From Kiloniella sp. EL199 (GTDB lineage: Bacteria > Pseudomonadota > Alphaproteobacteria > Kiloniellales > Kiloniellaceae), in contig NZ_OMPU01000006.1 of assembly GCF_900313065.1 (NCBI RefSeq), forward strand, positions 502,734 to 566,733: a stretch of 64,000 bases of DNA, read 5' to 3'. Of this stretch, positions 42,435-52,008 are shown in pieces. The first letter of the stretch is position 1; every line of letters starts with the position of its first letter. The notes beneath the pieces are model-generated. The model was not told the DNA's origin, ran no database searches, and saw only the letters and a list, made by a program, of their open reading frames with translations. The position numbers and the translations under genes are program-made.

Positions 42435-42471
42435 AAAAGGCGCCGTAATTCAAAAGAGTACAGCGCCTTTT
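42435..42471 (-). terminator. terminator between the cyclophilin genes
   Basis: AAAAGGCGC (42435-42443) and GCGCCTTTT (42463-42471) form a stem with a 19-base loop. On the minus strand CTTTTT follows. It ends the icd/exported cyclophilin transcript. Confidence 0.75.
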
Positions 42472-42492
42472 CTATATCCTGCTTACCGTGTT

Positions 42493-43038
42493 TTACTGGA
42501 TATCAGCAAGAACGCGTACAGAAATCATTTTATCTGGATTGCTAACTTTACCGCTGCTGGGCTGACCCTTTTTAATGGCATCAACATGTTCCATACCTTG
42601 AATGACTTTACCCCATACAGTGTATTGACCATCTAGTGACGGTGTTCTTTTGAACATGATAAAGAACTGGCTGTCCCCGGAATTGATATTCTGGGAACGT
42701 GCCATGCCAACTGTACCGCGTGCATAAGGTTCGCGAGAAAACTCAGCCTTCAGTTTTTTGCCTGATCCACCTGTACCAAGGCCTTTGGGATCACCTGTCT
42801 GTGCCATAAACCCGTCAATCACCCGATGGAAAACAATCCCGTCATAAAAGCCATCGCGGGTCAGTTCTTTTATCCTTGCCACGTGGTTAGGGGCAAGATT
42901 GGGAAGCATCTCAATGAAGACTTTGCCGGTTTTAAGCTCAATCACCAGTGTGTTTTCAGGGTCAGCAGCCTGTGAACTGGCTGATGCGAAGGTCAGGGCA
43001 AGTAGGCCAGCGAGTAAATTACGTAGGATCTTTGGCAT
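42493..43038 (-). CDS. ppiA: cyclophilin-type peptidyl-prolyl isomerase (exported)
   Basis: A 181-residue cyclophilin with a Sec signal peptide (ILRNLLAGLLALTFASASSQAA, cleavage near residue 24), so it is periplasmic. The core repeats the cytoplasmic copy almost motif for motif (FHRVIDGFMAQTGDPKGLGTGGSGKKLKAEFSREP, SGDSQFFIMFKRTPSLDGQYTVWGKVIQGM). It lies five bases after icd on the same strand, so icd and this gene are probably one transcript. Confidence 0.93.
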   Translation of the reverse strand: MPKILRNLLAGLLALTFASASSQAADPENTLVIELKTGKVFIEMLPNLAPNHVARIKELTRDGFYDGIVFHRVIDGFMAQTGDPKGLGTGGSGKKLKAEFSREPYARGTVGMARSQNINSGDSQFFIMFKRTPSLDGQYTVWGKVIQGMEHVDAIKKGQPSSGKVSNPDKMISVRVLADIQ

Positions 43039-43043
43039 CTTTA

Positions 43044-44258
43044 TTAGCCCATTGCTTTCTGTAGATTTGCATCAATTGCATCGAGGAATTGATCTGTAGT
43101 CAACCAGTCCTGATTTGGACTGATCAGGAGCGCCAGATCTTTTGTCATTTGACCGGATTCAACTGTATCAATACATACTTTTTCAAGTGTTTCTGCGAAC
43201 TTGACAACTTCTGGAGTTTCGTCAAATTGTCCGCGGAATTTGAGGCCGCGTGACCATGCAAAAATAGAGGCAATTGGGTTTGTTGATGTGTCTTTACCTT
43301 GCTGATGCAGACGATAATGACGTGTTACTGTACCGTGTGCTGCTTCTGCTTCTACGGTCTGTCCATCGGGTGTCATCAGAACAGATGTCATCAGACCGAG
43401 AGAGCCAAAGCCCTGTGCAACAGTATCTGACTGAACATCGCCATCATAGTTTTTACAAGCCCAAACAAAACCACCGGACCATTTCATAGCTGCAGCAACC
43501 ATGTCATCAATTAGACGATGCTCATATGAAATACCTTTGGCAGCAAACTTGTCGGCGAACTCAGTCTGATAAACTTCTTCGAATAGATCTTTAAAGCGAC
43601 CATCGTAAGCTTTCAGGATAGTGTTTTTTGTTGATAGGTATACAGGCCAGCCAAGATCAAGACCGTAGTTCATACAGGCACGGGCGAAACCGCGAATTGA
43701 TTCATCCAGATTATACATGCCCATTGCGACACCAGCTTCCGGAAATTCAAAGATCTCACGGGTAATTGGCTCTCCACCATCTTCCGGCTGGAAGGTCATG
43801 GTCAGTTTACCTGCGCCGGGGACAAGGAAATCAGTTGCTTTATACTGATCGCCGAAAGCGTGACGGCCAATAACAATAGGTTGTGTCCAGCCAGGAACAA
43901 GCCGTGGAACATTTTCCATAATAATTGGTTGGCGGAAAACTGTACCACCAAGAATGTTACGAATAGTTCCGTTTGGCGAACGCCACATTTTTTTCAGATC
44001 AAACTCTTCAACACGTGCTTCATCAGGCGTGATCGTCGCACACTTGACGCCAACGCGATGTTCTTTGATTGCGTTGGCGGCATCAATAGTGATTTGATCA
44101 TCTGTTGCATCACGGCTTTCGATAGAAAGATCAAAGTATTTCAAATCAACATCAAGATAGGGAAGAATGAATTTTTGTTTGATTTTTTCCCAGATGATGC
44201 GAGTCATCTCATCGCCATCTAGTTCGACAACTGGATTTTTAACCTTAATTTTGGACAT
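43044..44258 (-). CDS. icd: isocitrate dehydrogenase (NADP)
   Basis: A 404-residue NADP-dependent isocitrate dehydrogenase of the dimeric, eukaryote-like type. The N-terminus is [26 protein letters not shown], with substrate-binding [19 protein letters not shown], and [13 protein letters not shown] with nearby NPIASIFAW in the cofactor region. It makes 2-oxoglutarate and NADPH in the TCA cycle. GGAGGCGAAC precedes the ATG. Confidence 0.97.
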   Translation of the reverse strand: MSKIKVKNPVVELDGDEMTRIIWEKIKQKFILPYLDVDLKYFDLSIESRDATDDQITIDAANAIKEHRVGVKCATITPDEARVEEFDLKKMWRSPNGTIRNILGGTVFRQPIIMENVPRLVPGWTQPIVIGRHAFGDQYKATDFLVPGAGKLTMTFQPEDGGEPITREIFEFPEAGVAMGMYNLDESIRGFARACMNYGLDLGWPVYLSTKNTILKAYDGRFKDLFEEVYQTEFADKFAAKGISYEHRLIDDMVAAAMKWSGGFVWACKNYDGDVQSDTVAQGFGSLGLMTSVLMTPDGQTVEAEAAHGTVTRHYRLHQQGKDTSTNPIASIFAWSRGLKFRGQFDETPEVVKFAETLEKVCIDTVESGQMTKDLALLISPNQDWLTTDQFLDAIDANLQKAMG

Positions 44259-44361
44259 GTTCGCCTCCTTGTTTGTCGGCTTGTTTAATATAATTTGGGA
44301 AACTCACAGAGGAAAATAACAGTCTTTCGCTGCAGTGCAAGATAACTCGGGGTAACAATTG

Positions 44362-44393
44362 ATATCAAAGCAGTTTGATGTCTGCTTTGATAT
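44362..44393. repeat. inverted repeat over LOG stop codon
   Basis: ATATCAAAGCAG (44362-44373) and CTGCTTTGATAT (44382-44393) are perfect 12-base arms with an 8-base loop. They cover the last codons and the stop of the LOG-family gene. No T-run follows on the minus strand, so it may protect the 3' end rather than terminate. Confidence 0.7.
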
Positions 44394-44949
44394 GTGATTC
44401 AGGCATGCTTTGAATCCGGGTGAATACGTCATCTATGTTGTTGACAATGCTGTATATATCATCGGGGTTTTGTCTTAAATACCCGGCTGATATTTGATGG
44501 TTTATCAGCTCCAGAAGCGGGGTCCAAAAATTTTCCAGATTGATAATAATAATGGGTTTGTCATGCATCCCCAATTGTTTCCAGGTCGCAATTTCGAAAA
44601 ATTCGTCCAGTGTTCCAAGACCGCCGGGAAGAATACAAAATGCATCAGAGCGTTCAAACATCGCCATTTTTCGTGTGTGCATGGAATCAACAACGATAAG
44701 TTCATTAACTTCTTTGTGACCAACTTCAAATTTATCGAGATACTCTGGTATAATACCAGTTACCTTTCCGTTATGAGCCAGTGCCCCGTCGGCAACCTGT
44801 CCCATGGACCCAACCCGGCCGCCGCCATATATAACTTCTATGTTGTTTTCTGCGGCTAATTTTCCGAGTTGATTGGCGCTTGCCAAATGTTTTTCACTAA
44901 CCGCATTGGAAGAACCACAGTAAATACAGATGGATTTAATTTTGGTCAT
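44365..44949 (-). CDS. LOG-family nucleotide phosphoribohydrolase
   Basis: A 194-residue protein of the TIGR00730/LOG family, which cleaves nucleoside 5'-monophosphates to base and ribose phosphate (in plants, to active cytokinin). SICIYCGSS opens the fold, GGGRVGSMGQVADGAL follows, and the signature PGGLGTLDEFFE (about 108-119) is complete. The ATG at 44949 has AAAGGA upstream; an earlier in-frame start at 45027 is not needed. Confidence 0.9.
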   Translation of the reverse strand: MTKIKSICIYCGSSNAVSEKHLASANQLGKLAAENNIEVIYGGGRVGSMGQVADGALAHNGKVTGIIPEYLDKFEVGHKEVNELIVVDSMHTRKMAMFERSDAFCILPGGLGTLDEFFEIATWKQLGMHDKPIIIINLENFWTPLLELINHQISAGYLRQNPDDIYSIVNNIDDVFTRIQSMPESHIKADIKLL

Positions 44950-45274
44950 TGTTGAATTCCTTTTATTATTGTTTTTGTGCAAATTTGCAAAACGGCACGC
45001 AGATAGCGAGATTTGACCCCTATCCAACGTGCCGACGACCTTATTATATCTTTAGCTCGGATAATGGCAATAATCAGGAATAAATAGAAGAGCATGAATT
45101 ACCCAGGAATTTTTCTCACCTAAAATTTGTCATAACTCTTGTTCTTTTCCCATAAGGACTTAACCTAGAGTCATAAGAATGTTAGTCTGCGGGAATAATT
45201 TCCCAGCTGCCTCGACAATAGAAACGTGGACGCTATAAACCTGTCAGCCACTATAAAGCCCTAAGGAGGCATTT
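44950..45274. other. LOG/LysM divergent intergenic region (325 bases)
   Basis: No gene. Next to the LOG gene is a perfect 12-base palindrome, TGCAAATTTGCA (44978-44989). Then come CGGCACG (44993-44999) and CGTGCCG (45028-45034) in inverted orientation 28 bases apart. Both could be operators. AAGGAGG at 45262-45268 is the ribosome site for the LysM gene. Confidence 0.55.
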
Positions 45275-46444
45275 TTGAGCCGTACCCTCATTCTTTCTCT
45301 TCTCGCTGTGCTCATCCTGATTGGTGGAAGCGTCTCGGTTTGGTATGCCTTGGACGATGATTCTGTTGTTGTGGCTGATAATTCAAGCTCTTCAACGAAT
45401 GCTCCTAAGACGATTGTGAAGAAACTTAACGGGAAAAGTTCGGATACAAGAGCAGAAACATCCGAGAATGAAGAGGCGTCGAATATAGCGGAACAGAAGG
45501 ATGAAGTTGACCCTTCTGCTCCTGTTGTTTCAGAACAAAGTCAAAGCTCTGCCGAGCAAAATGTTGAAGGTGAAGCTGTCAGTGCTGAAGAGCAGGTTTC
45601 AGATGATGAACAGAAGGCTTCTTTTATTGTTGAGCCATCCCTTTCATTTGATGTGATCAGAGTTGAGAAAACCGGGGATACTGTGCTTGCAGGCAGAGCA
45701 CCGGCAGGGAGTGATGTGCGTATTGTTGATGGTACAACGCTGTTGGGAAGTGTCGAAGCGGATCAAAATGGTCAATGGGCATATGTTTTGGAAACGCCTC
45801 TGGAACCAGGCACGCACGAACTGGGGTTGCTAATCAATAAAGAAGACGGTGTGAAATTAAAGTCAAAAGACGTTGCAATTGTTGATGTCCCGGTCGGGAA
45901 TCAATCTGCCCTTGCCGTTTTGGTCCCCGACGATGTCGGCGGTTCTTCAAAGATTATTCAACGCCCCGAAAAGGTTGAAGATCACGGCATAAAAGATGGG
46001 GAACTGGCGCTTGATAGTGTTGATTATGATGATGCCGGACAAACCGTGATCGGGGGAACATCGCAACCGGGGCAAAAGGTCGTGGGGTATCTGAACAACG
46101 AATTCATAGGGCAGGGCGTGACAGATGATGCCGGACGCTGGACGGTTGAAGCGGAAGACAAGGTAGAAGAAGGCCTGCATCAATTGCGTATCGATCAGGT
46201 AGATGATAAGGGAAAGGTTATTGCACGTGTTGAAATTCCTTTCTCCAGGTCTGGTAAAATAGAATCCCGGCCTGATGAGCGAGTTGTAACCGTGCAACCG
46301 GGAAACAGTTTATGGCGAATTTCCCGTGCCATTTATGGTGAGGGGGCGCGTTATGCAGTCATATTTGACCGAAACAAAGATCAAATCAGAAACCCGGATT
46401 TGATTTATCCCGGGCAAATTTTTGTGTTGCCCAAGAATAATTAA
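45275..46444 (+). CDS. membrane-anchored LysM protein with Ig-like repeats
   Basis: The 389-residue protein uses a TTG start with AAGGAGG five bases upstream. An N-terminal membrane anchor or signal (4-25) is followed by an acidic Ser/Glu-rich linker (30-120), two bacterial Ig-like modules (about 125-205 and 240-330, each with DxxGxW: DQNGQWAYVLE, DDAGRWTVEAE) and a C-terminal LysM domain (VQPGNSLWRISRAIYGEG...IYPGQIFVLP, 338-387). It should be periplasmic and bind peptidoglycan. Function unknown beyond envelope association. Confidence 0.8.
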   Translation: MSRTLILSLLAVLILIGGSVSVWYALDDDSVVVADNSSSSTNAPKTIVKKLNGKSSDTRAETSENEEASNIAEQKDEVDPSAPVVSEQSQSSAEQNVEGEAVSAEEQVSDDEQKASFIVEPSLSFDVIRVEKTGDTVLAGRAPAGSDVRIVDGTTLLGSVEADQNGQWAYVLETPLEPGTHELGLLINKEDGVKLKSKDVAIVDVPVGNQSALAVLVPDDVGGSSKIIQRPEKVEDHGIKDGELALDSVDYDDAGQTVIGGTSQPGQKVVGYLNNEFIGQGVTDDAGRWTVEAEDKVEEGLHQLRIDQVDDKGKVIARVEIPFSRSGKIESRPDERVVTVQPGNSLWRISRAIYGEGARYAVIFDRNKDQIRNPDLIYPGQIFVLPKNN

Positions 46445-46500
46445 GCAATTGTTCTGATGTTAAATTAAGATTTTTGTGGAAAATACCTTACATTGATCTT

Positions 46501-46517
46501 TGTAATACAGTATTACA
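46501..46517. promoter_or_regulatory. perfect 17-base palindrome upstream of psd
   Basis: TGTAATACAGTATTACA is a perfect odd-centred palindrome (8+1+8), 81 bases before the psd start. It looks like an operator for a dimeric repressor (TetR-like size), which is not identifiable here. Confidence 0.55.
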
Positions 46518-46597
46518 GCCCACATGTTATACATAGTTCATGACATTAATTGTTGAGCTATGCCATTGATTGTCAAAATTATTGAATGGAGACGGCA

Positions 46598-47284
46598 GTG
46601 CTGAAGCACATTCTGGTGCCTATTAATAAAGCTGGTTGGCCTTTTGTCGGTGGCGCACTTGCGCTGAGTGTCGGGTTTGCGCTGATATGGAAGCCACTGG
46701 CGATTGTTGGACTAATCATTGCAGCCTTCTGTACTTATTTTTTCCGCGATCCGGAAAGACAAACACCTCTACGGGAAGGACTTGTTGTTAGTCCGGCAGA
46801 TGGTCATATCAGTGCAGTTGAAACTGCTGTACCACCAGCAGAATTGAATATGGGCACAGAACCTCTGATGCGGGTTTCCGTTTTCTTGAGTGTCTTTGAT
46901 GTGCACGTAAATCGCGTTCCTGCGACAGGTAAGATTACTGAACTGGCATATCATCATGGTGCTTTTCTGAACGCTGCTCTTGATAAAGCTTCCGAGTTAA
47001 ACGAACGTATGTCCGTTAAAATGGAAACAAATGACGGTAAAGAAATTGCGTTCGTTCAGATCGCAGGTTTAATTGCCCGTCGTATCATTTGCAATCTCAC
47101 ACTGGATCAGGAAGTTAAAACCGGCGAACGCTTTGGTCTGATCCGCTTTGGTAGTCGTACAGATATTTATCTGCCAAATGGTGTTGCTCCTCTCGTCGCT
47201 GTTGGACAGCAAATGGTTGGTGGCGAGACTGTGATCGCTGATCTTCTGTCTGATGAAGCACAACGCGAAACAGAGGTACGGTAA
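46598..47284 (+). CDS. psd: phosphatidylserine decarboxylase
   Basis: The 228-residue short-type Psd makes phosphatidylethanolamine. It has an N-terminal membrane segment, FFRDPERQTP, SPADGHIS, VFLSVFDVHVNRVP and the self-cleavage Gly-Ser within RFGSRTD, which yields the pyruvoyl group. I choose GTG 46598 because GGAG lies seven bases upstream and homologues begin near this point; an ATG at 46586 has no ribosome site. TAATG overlap with pssA. Confidence 0.93.
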   Translation: MLKHILVPINKAGWPFVGGALALSVGFALIWKPLAIVGLIIAAFCTYFFRDPERQTPLREGLVVSPADGHISAVETAVPPAELNMGTEPLMRVSVFLSVFDVHVNRVPATGKITELAYHHGAFLNAALDKASELNERMSVKMETNDGKEIAFVQIAGLIARRIICNLTLDQEVKTGERFGLIRFGSRTDIYLPNGVAPLVAVGQQMVGGETVIADLLSDEAQRETEVR

Positions 47285-48108
47285 TGCCAGGTTTCAAGCG
47301 CCGCCGCCGACTTCACGGTTTTTCTGTAAATCGTCTGATACCAAATGCCATTACGTTGATGGCGTTGTGTTCAGGCTTGTCTGCAATCCGTGCGGCGCTT
47401 GAAAGTAACTGGAAGCTAGCTGTTATTGGCATCGTTGTTGCGATGATCCTTGATGGTTTGGATGGTCCGGTTGCCCGCTTGATGAAAGGGACAAGTGAGT
47501 TTGGTGCGCAGCTTGATTCACTGGCTGATTTTGTAAACTTTGGTGTTGTTCCTTCACTGGTGATTTATCTCTGGGCAATGGATGGCACAGGTGGTTTGGC
47601 GTGGGCTGTATCACTTTTCTTTGCAATCTGTTGCGGTATGCGTCTTGCTCGGTTTAACACCAGCTTACTTGATGAAAATCCGCCTCCCTGGGCATCTAAA
47701 TTTTTTACCGGTATTCCTGCACCCTGTGGTGCCGGGTTAGTACTTATCCCTGTTGTTCTGTCATTTGAACTGGGCGATGATATCCTTCGCTCTTCTATTT
47801 TGAATGGCGTTATGCTGGTTGTCGTTGGGGGACTTTTTGTCAGCACGATCCCGACCTATTCATCCAAACGTATTCGTATCCCAAGACGTTATGTTGGTCT
47901 CGTACTTCTGGGCTTTGCTGTTTGCATTATGCTTCTGTACAGCACGCCTTGGGTTTCCCTGAGTGTTGCAGGTATCGGATATCTGGTTTCTATTATTCTG
48001 GCTCAGTTTTCTTATCAGGCAACGCGTAAGAAGATGCTGGTTCAGGAAGGCAAGGAAGCCGAGACTGCAAACATGCCTGTTGACGATACGACATCTGAAA
48101 AAGAATAA
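47284..48108 (+). CDS. pssA: CDP-diacylglycerol-serine O-phosphatidyltransferase
   Basis: The 274-residue membrane enzyme makes phosphatidylserine, the substrate of Psd. The CDP-alcohol motif is complete: D60-G-PVA-R65, G74, D78, D82, within LDGLDGPVARLMKGTSEFGAQLDSLADFV. About eight hydrophobic helices and a Lys/Glu-rich tail are seen. It is translationally coupled to psd. Confidence 0.93.
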   Translation: MPGFKRRRRLHGFSVNRLIPNAITLMALCSGLSAIRAALESNWKLAVIGIVVAMILDGLDGPVARLMKGTSEFGAQLDSLADFVNFGVVPSLVIYLWAMDGTGGLAWAVSLFFAICCGMRLARFNTSLLDENPPPWASKFFTGIPAPCGAGLVLIPVVLSFELGDDILRSSILNGVMLVVVGGLFVSTIPTYSSKRIRIPRRYVGLVLLGFAVCIMLLYSTPWVSLSVAGIGYLVSIILAQFSYQATRKKMLVQEGKEAETANMPVDDTTSEKE

Positions 48109-48122
48109 GTTTCAGGCACGTT

Positions 48123-48731
48123 ATGTTTGATGCCTGGATGAGAACAAAAATTGATCCTCCTCTCGATAAAATAGGGGAGGTTCTTTCGCGATCTGGATTG
48201 AGTGCTAACCAGATAACCTGGGCGGGATTTATCGGTGGGATGTTCGTTGTTCCTGCGTTAGCGACTCAGTCTTATTACCTTGCTATTGCTGCGATAGCCT
48301 TTAATCGGTTATGTGATGGTCTGGACGGTGCTGTTGCCAGAAAGAGAGGTATTACTGATCTGGGCGGGTACCTTGATATCACGCTCGATTTTATCTTTTA
48401 TTCTGCAGTTGTTTTTGGTTTTGCCTTGGCAATGCCTGAAGAAAATAGTTTGGCGGCAGCCTTTCTGATTTTCTCGTTTATGGGAACCGGGGCGTCGTTT
48501 TTATCTTTTGCAATTGTTGCGGCCAAAAAAAATATATCTACTGAAATTCGCGGTAAAAAAAGCATTTATTACCTTGGTGGTTTGACCGAGGGAACAGAGA
48601 CTATTCTGCTTTTCCTCGCGCTATGTCTTTGGCCTGATAAATTTGCTTTAATGGCTTGGGTTTTCGGTGCCCTGTGCTGGTTGACCACTAGTTTCAGAAT
48701 ACACGCTGCGTTGAGTCTTTTTGACGATTAA
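48123..48731 (+). CDS. CDP-alcohol phosphatidyltransferase family protein
   Basis: The 202-residue membrane protein contains the full CDP-alcohol transferase motif in CDGLDGAVARKRGITDLGGYLDITLDF (about 62-88). It differs from PssA and PgsA and resembles the uncharacterised YnjF-type branch. It follows pssA by 14 bases, so it belongs to the same phospholipid operon. Product lipid unknown. Confidence 0.8.
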   Translation: MFDAWMRTKIDPPLDKIGEVLSRSGLSANQITWAGFIGGMFVVPALATQSYYLAIAAIAFNRLCDGLDGAVARKRGITDLGGYLDITLDFIFYSAVVFGFALAMPEENSLAAAFLIFSFMGTGASFLSFAIVAAKKNISTEIRGKKSIYYLGGLTEGTETILLFLALCLWPDKFALMAWVFGALCWLTTSFRIHAALSLFDD

Positions 48732-48733
48732 AT

Positions 48734-48763
48734 AAAAAAGCCGGCAACAGAAAATGCCGACTT
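48734..48763 (-). terminator. terminator of the RND operon
   Basis: On the minus strand AAGTCGGCA pairs with TGCCGGCTT (one G-U pair) and TTTTTT follows (plus coordinates 48734-48763). It may also end the opposing phospholipid operon, with one mismatch. Confidence 0.75.
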
Positions 48764-48789
48764 CTTCATAAGATAAATACTCATCCCTT

Positions 48790-51700
48790 TTATTCGGCTG
48801 GTATAACCTTTTCATCATCTTGTACGGGGTCAGATGATGGTGGTTCAGATGGTGTGTCATCTTTTTTAAATCTTGCTTTTATCCGCTTAACAAGATTGCG
48901 ACTGTTTACCCTTACCATTAAAGAGCAGGGGGTAATCACAAGTGTGAGTATGGTCGCAAAGCAAAGACCAAATGCAATCGCCGTGGCAAGTTGTGTCCAC
49001 CATTGAGTAGAGGGGGCACCAACCTGAATGGTTCTGTTGATCAAATCAATATTGGTCGCCAGAACCATAGGCATCAAACCGAGGATGGTCGTGATTGTTG
49101 TTAGCATCACGGGTCTTAGGCGTTGCGCACCTGTCCGGATAATTGCCTCTTTCTGATCTTTGAACTTTGTTGAAACATAATCAAAGGTATCTATCAGAAC
49201 GATGTTGTTGTTCACAACAATACCAGCCAGCGCAATGACACCGATCCCGGACATCACAATACCAAAGGGTTGATCTGTAATAAGAAGACCAATCAAAACC
49301 CCGATTGTTGACATGATTACAGCGGACAGGATCAGGAATGCACTGTAAAAACTGTTGAACTGGGTGACCAGAATTATCGCGATCATAAAGAGAGCGACGC
49401 CAAAGGCTTTTACAAGGAAGTCCTGAGATTCCTTCTGATCTTCGTTTTCTCCTTTGAATTGAATTGTAACCCTCGGGTCAAGTTCCTGAGATGACATCCA
49501 TTCCGTCAGTTCCTTGACTTTATCATCTGCGAGAATGCCCGGGGCGATGTCGGATTTCACTGTTGCAACACGCTGCCCATCAACACGGTTGATAACACCA
49601 ACCTTCGGGGCCGCTGTTCGTGTGATGAAGTTGGATATGGGGATCAAGCCAACATTGGTTTGAATTTTGATTTGATCAAGGTGCTCAATATTTCGGTTGC
49701 TTCGGGGAAGACGGACAACAAGATCAATTTCTTCATCGCTATCGTCGGGACGATAGCTGCCCAGCTTCATGCCGTTTGTGATCATTCTAATGTAACTGCC
49801 GATCAGGGCAATGTCAGCACCGAATTTTGCCGCTTGGGCACGATCAACATCAATACGCCATTCTATGCCGGGGACGGGTAAACCATCTTCGATATCGACA
49901 AAACCGTTTGCCTCTCTCAGATGGTTGGCAACTTTTGTTGCCCAAGGATAAACAAGGCTGGGTTCAACGGACGCAATCTCTATTTGAATGGGTTTACCGG
50001 ATGATGGCCCCTTATCCTCTTTCCTCGGTTCGACTGAAATACCGCCCAGAACTGCTGTTCTTTCACGAATTTCAGTAAGAATTTCATCAGCCGGACGACG
50101 ATTGAACCAGTCAGTAAATTCCATCTGAATGTTACCGATCACGTCTTCAGGCTGATCCTTGTTTGTTGTACTCTCTGCATTTGTACTGACATAGATGTTA
50201 TGCAGTTCATGCTTTTCATTCTGGAGATCAAGAACAATCTGTTCTACCTGTCTGACAAGATGATCGCGTTCATCAATAGACATGTTACCTTGTGCACGTA
50301 CTTGCAGAACTGCATTGTCAGGCTCAATATCCGGGAAAAATTCAACGCCTCTACCAAAATTACTGTAGAGCATGATAACGCCGATGAGAGAAGCAAAGGT
50401 CAGGGTGGCGATAGTTCCCGGGATTTTCAGAACCACATGCATCAGCTTGATGTAAAGGCCTGTAAAGCCTGTAACGGCCCTTAGATCACCGGTCTCTGAT
50501 GCGGCCAGATTTTCCATCGATTTTTTATCTGCAGCACCGCCAGCTTTCCCGATCAGGCCCCCAATTGTTGGAACCACAATCAAAGCCATGACAAGTGAGG
50601 CACTTAGTGTCGCGATAAGGGTAATAGGCATGAACTTCATGAATTCACCCATAATACCGGGCCAGAAGATCAGGGGAGCAAAAGCCGCCAGTGTGGTCGC
50701 GGTTGACGCAATGATCGGCCAGGCCATACGAAGACTTGCTTGTTTGTAAGCTTCTCTTCTGTGCAGGCCTTCGCTCATTTTTCGATCTGCGAATTCAGTA
50801 ACGACAATGGCACCGTCCACGAGCATACCGACAGACAGAATCAAGCTAAAGAGAACAACAACGTTTACTGTTAATCCTGCGGCGTGCAGGATCATAATGG
50901 AGGCAAGGAAAGAACCCGGTATTGCAATGCCCACAAGGATGGAAGATCTAAAGCCCAGGGCGGCAACTACGACAATCATCACCAGAATGATAGCTGACAG
51001 AACATTGTTTTGCAGATCTTGGAGCATGGTACGAATACCTGTTGACTGATCCTGACTATAGGAAACGTCAATTGCATCGGGCCAGAGGATCTGTTGTTGA
51101 CTGACGACTGCACGTACCTGTTCAATTGTTTCAATAATGTTTGTGCCTGTTCGTTTGGATATCTCCATGGTTAAGGCGGGTTTATTGTTTACGCGGGCAT
51201 ACTCTGTTGTGTCTTTAAAGGTTTTGCGCAAAATTCCGATATCTTTTACGCGAACAACAGCATCGCCATTGACTTTAACCGGCATGTTCAAAATGTCTGT
51301 TGTATCTTCGAACAGGCCGGGAACCTGAATTGCAAAACGTCCTTGGCCTGTATCCAAAGATCCTGCGGCAACGACAAGATTTGATTTGCCAACAGCAGTG
51401 ATAATATCGTTGGCATCAAGGCTATAGCTTTCCAGAATAAGAGGATCGACGACAATCTCGATCAACTCGTCCCTGTCACCAACCAGCTTGGCTTCCAGAA
51501 CGTTGGGAATGGCCTCCAGTTTATTTTGAAGGTCCTTTGCAATGGCAAGCAGAGCTCTTTCCGGAACATCACCGGACAGGTTAACGACAAGAATAGGGAA
51601 CAGGCTGAGGTTAACCTCATGTACTGTTGGCTCATCCGCATCATCAGGCAGCTCGGCTTTGGCGATATCGACCTTTTCCCTGACATCTGTCAACGCGAGA

Positions 51701-52008
51701 TCAATGTCTGAACCAGCATCGAATTCCATGACGACGTTGCCACCGCCAAGAAATGAACTGGAGCTCATTTCTTTCACGCCTTCAATGCTTCGAAGTTCTT
51801 TTTCCATCGGTTTTAGTAACAGGCGTTCGGCATCAACCGGGGAAATTCCTTCGTGGTGCATACTGACGTAAATGATCGGTATGGTGATGTCCGGGTTATC
51901 TTCTTTGGGGATGGTGACGTAAGACACCGCACCGGCAATGAGAATAAGGATTAATCCAAGTATTACGGTACGTGAGCGTCCAAGAGCACCTGAGATGATA
52001 TTTGTCAT
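48790..52008 (-). CDS. RND efflux permease
   Basis: A 1072-residue, twelve-helix inner-membrane pump of the HAE-RND (AcrB-like) superfamily. It has RTVILGLILILIAGAVSYVTIPKEDNPDI at the N-terminus, and a helix-4 region VFSLILSVGMLVDGAIVVTEF with the acidic residues of proton relay. GIGVIALAGIVVNNNIVLIDTFDY and LGLMPMVLA follow. The substrate is unknown. The adaptor gene overlaps it by four bases, and no outer-membrane TolC gene lies alongside. Confidence 0.93.
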   Translation of the reverse strand: MTNIISGALGRSRTVILGLILILIAGAVSYVTIPKEDNPDITIPIIYVSMHHEGISPVDAERLLLKPMEKELRSIEGVKEMSSSSFLGGGNVVMEFDAGSDIDLALTDVREKVDIAKAELPDDADEPTVHEVNLSLFPILVVNLSGDVPERALLAIAKDLQNKLEAIPNVLEAKLVGDRDELIEIVVDPLILESYSLDANDIITAVGKSNLVVAAGSLDTGQGRFAIQVPGLFEDTTDILNMPVKVNGDAVVRVKDIGILRKTFKDTTEYARVNNKPALTMEISKRTGTNIIETIEQVRAVVSQQQILWPDAIDVSYSQDQSTGIRTMLQDLQNNVLSAIILVMIVVVAALGFRSSILVGIAIPGSFLASIMILHAAGLTVNVVVLFSLILSVGMLVDGAIVVTEFADRKMSEGLHRREAYKQASLRMAWPIIASTATTLAAFAPLIFWPGIMGEFMKFMPITLIATLSASLVMALIVVPTIGGLIGKAGGAADKKSMENLAASETGDLRAVTGFTGLYIKLMHVVLKIPGTIATLTFASLIGVIMLYSNFGRGVEFFPDIEPDNAVLQVRAQGNMSIDERDHLVRQVEQIVLDLQNEKHELHNIYVSTNAESTTNKDQPEDVIGNIQMEFTDWFNRRPADEILTEIRERTAVLGGISVEPRKEDKGPSSGKPIQIEIASVEPSLVYPWATKVANHLREANGFVDIEDGLPVPGIEWRIDVDRAQAAKFGADIALIGSYIRMITNGMKLGSYRPDDSDEEIDLVVRLPRSNRNIEHLDQIKIQTNVGLIPISNFITRTAAPKVGVINRVDGQRVATVKSDIAPGILADDKVKELTEWMSSQELDPRVTIQFKGENEDQKESQDFLVKAFGVALFMIAIILVTQFNSFYSAFLILSAVIMSTIGVLIGLLITDQPFGIVMSGIGVIALAGIVVNNNIVLIDTFDYVSTKFKDQKEAIIRTGAQRLRPVMLTTITTILGLMPMVLATNIDLINRTIQVGAPSTQWWTQLATAIAFGLCFATILTLVITPCSLMVRVNSRNLVKRIKARFKKDDTPSEPPSSDPVQDDEKVIPAE

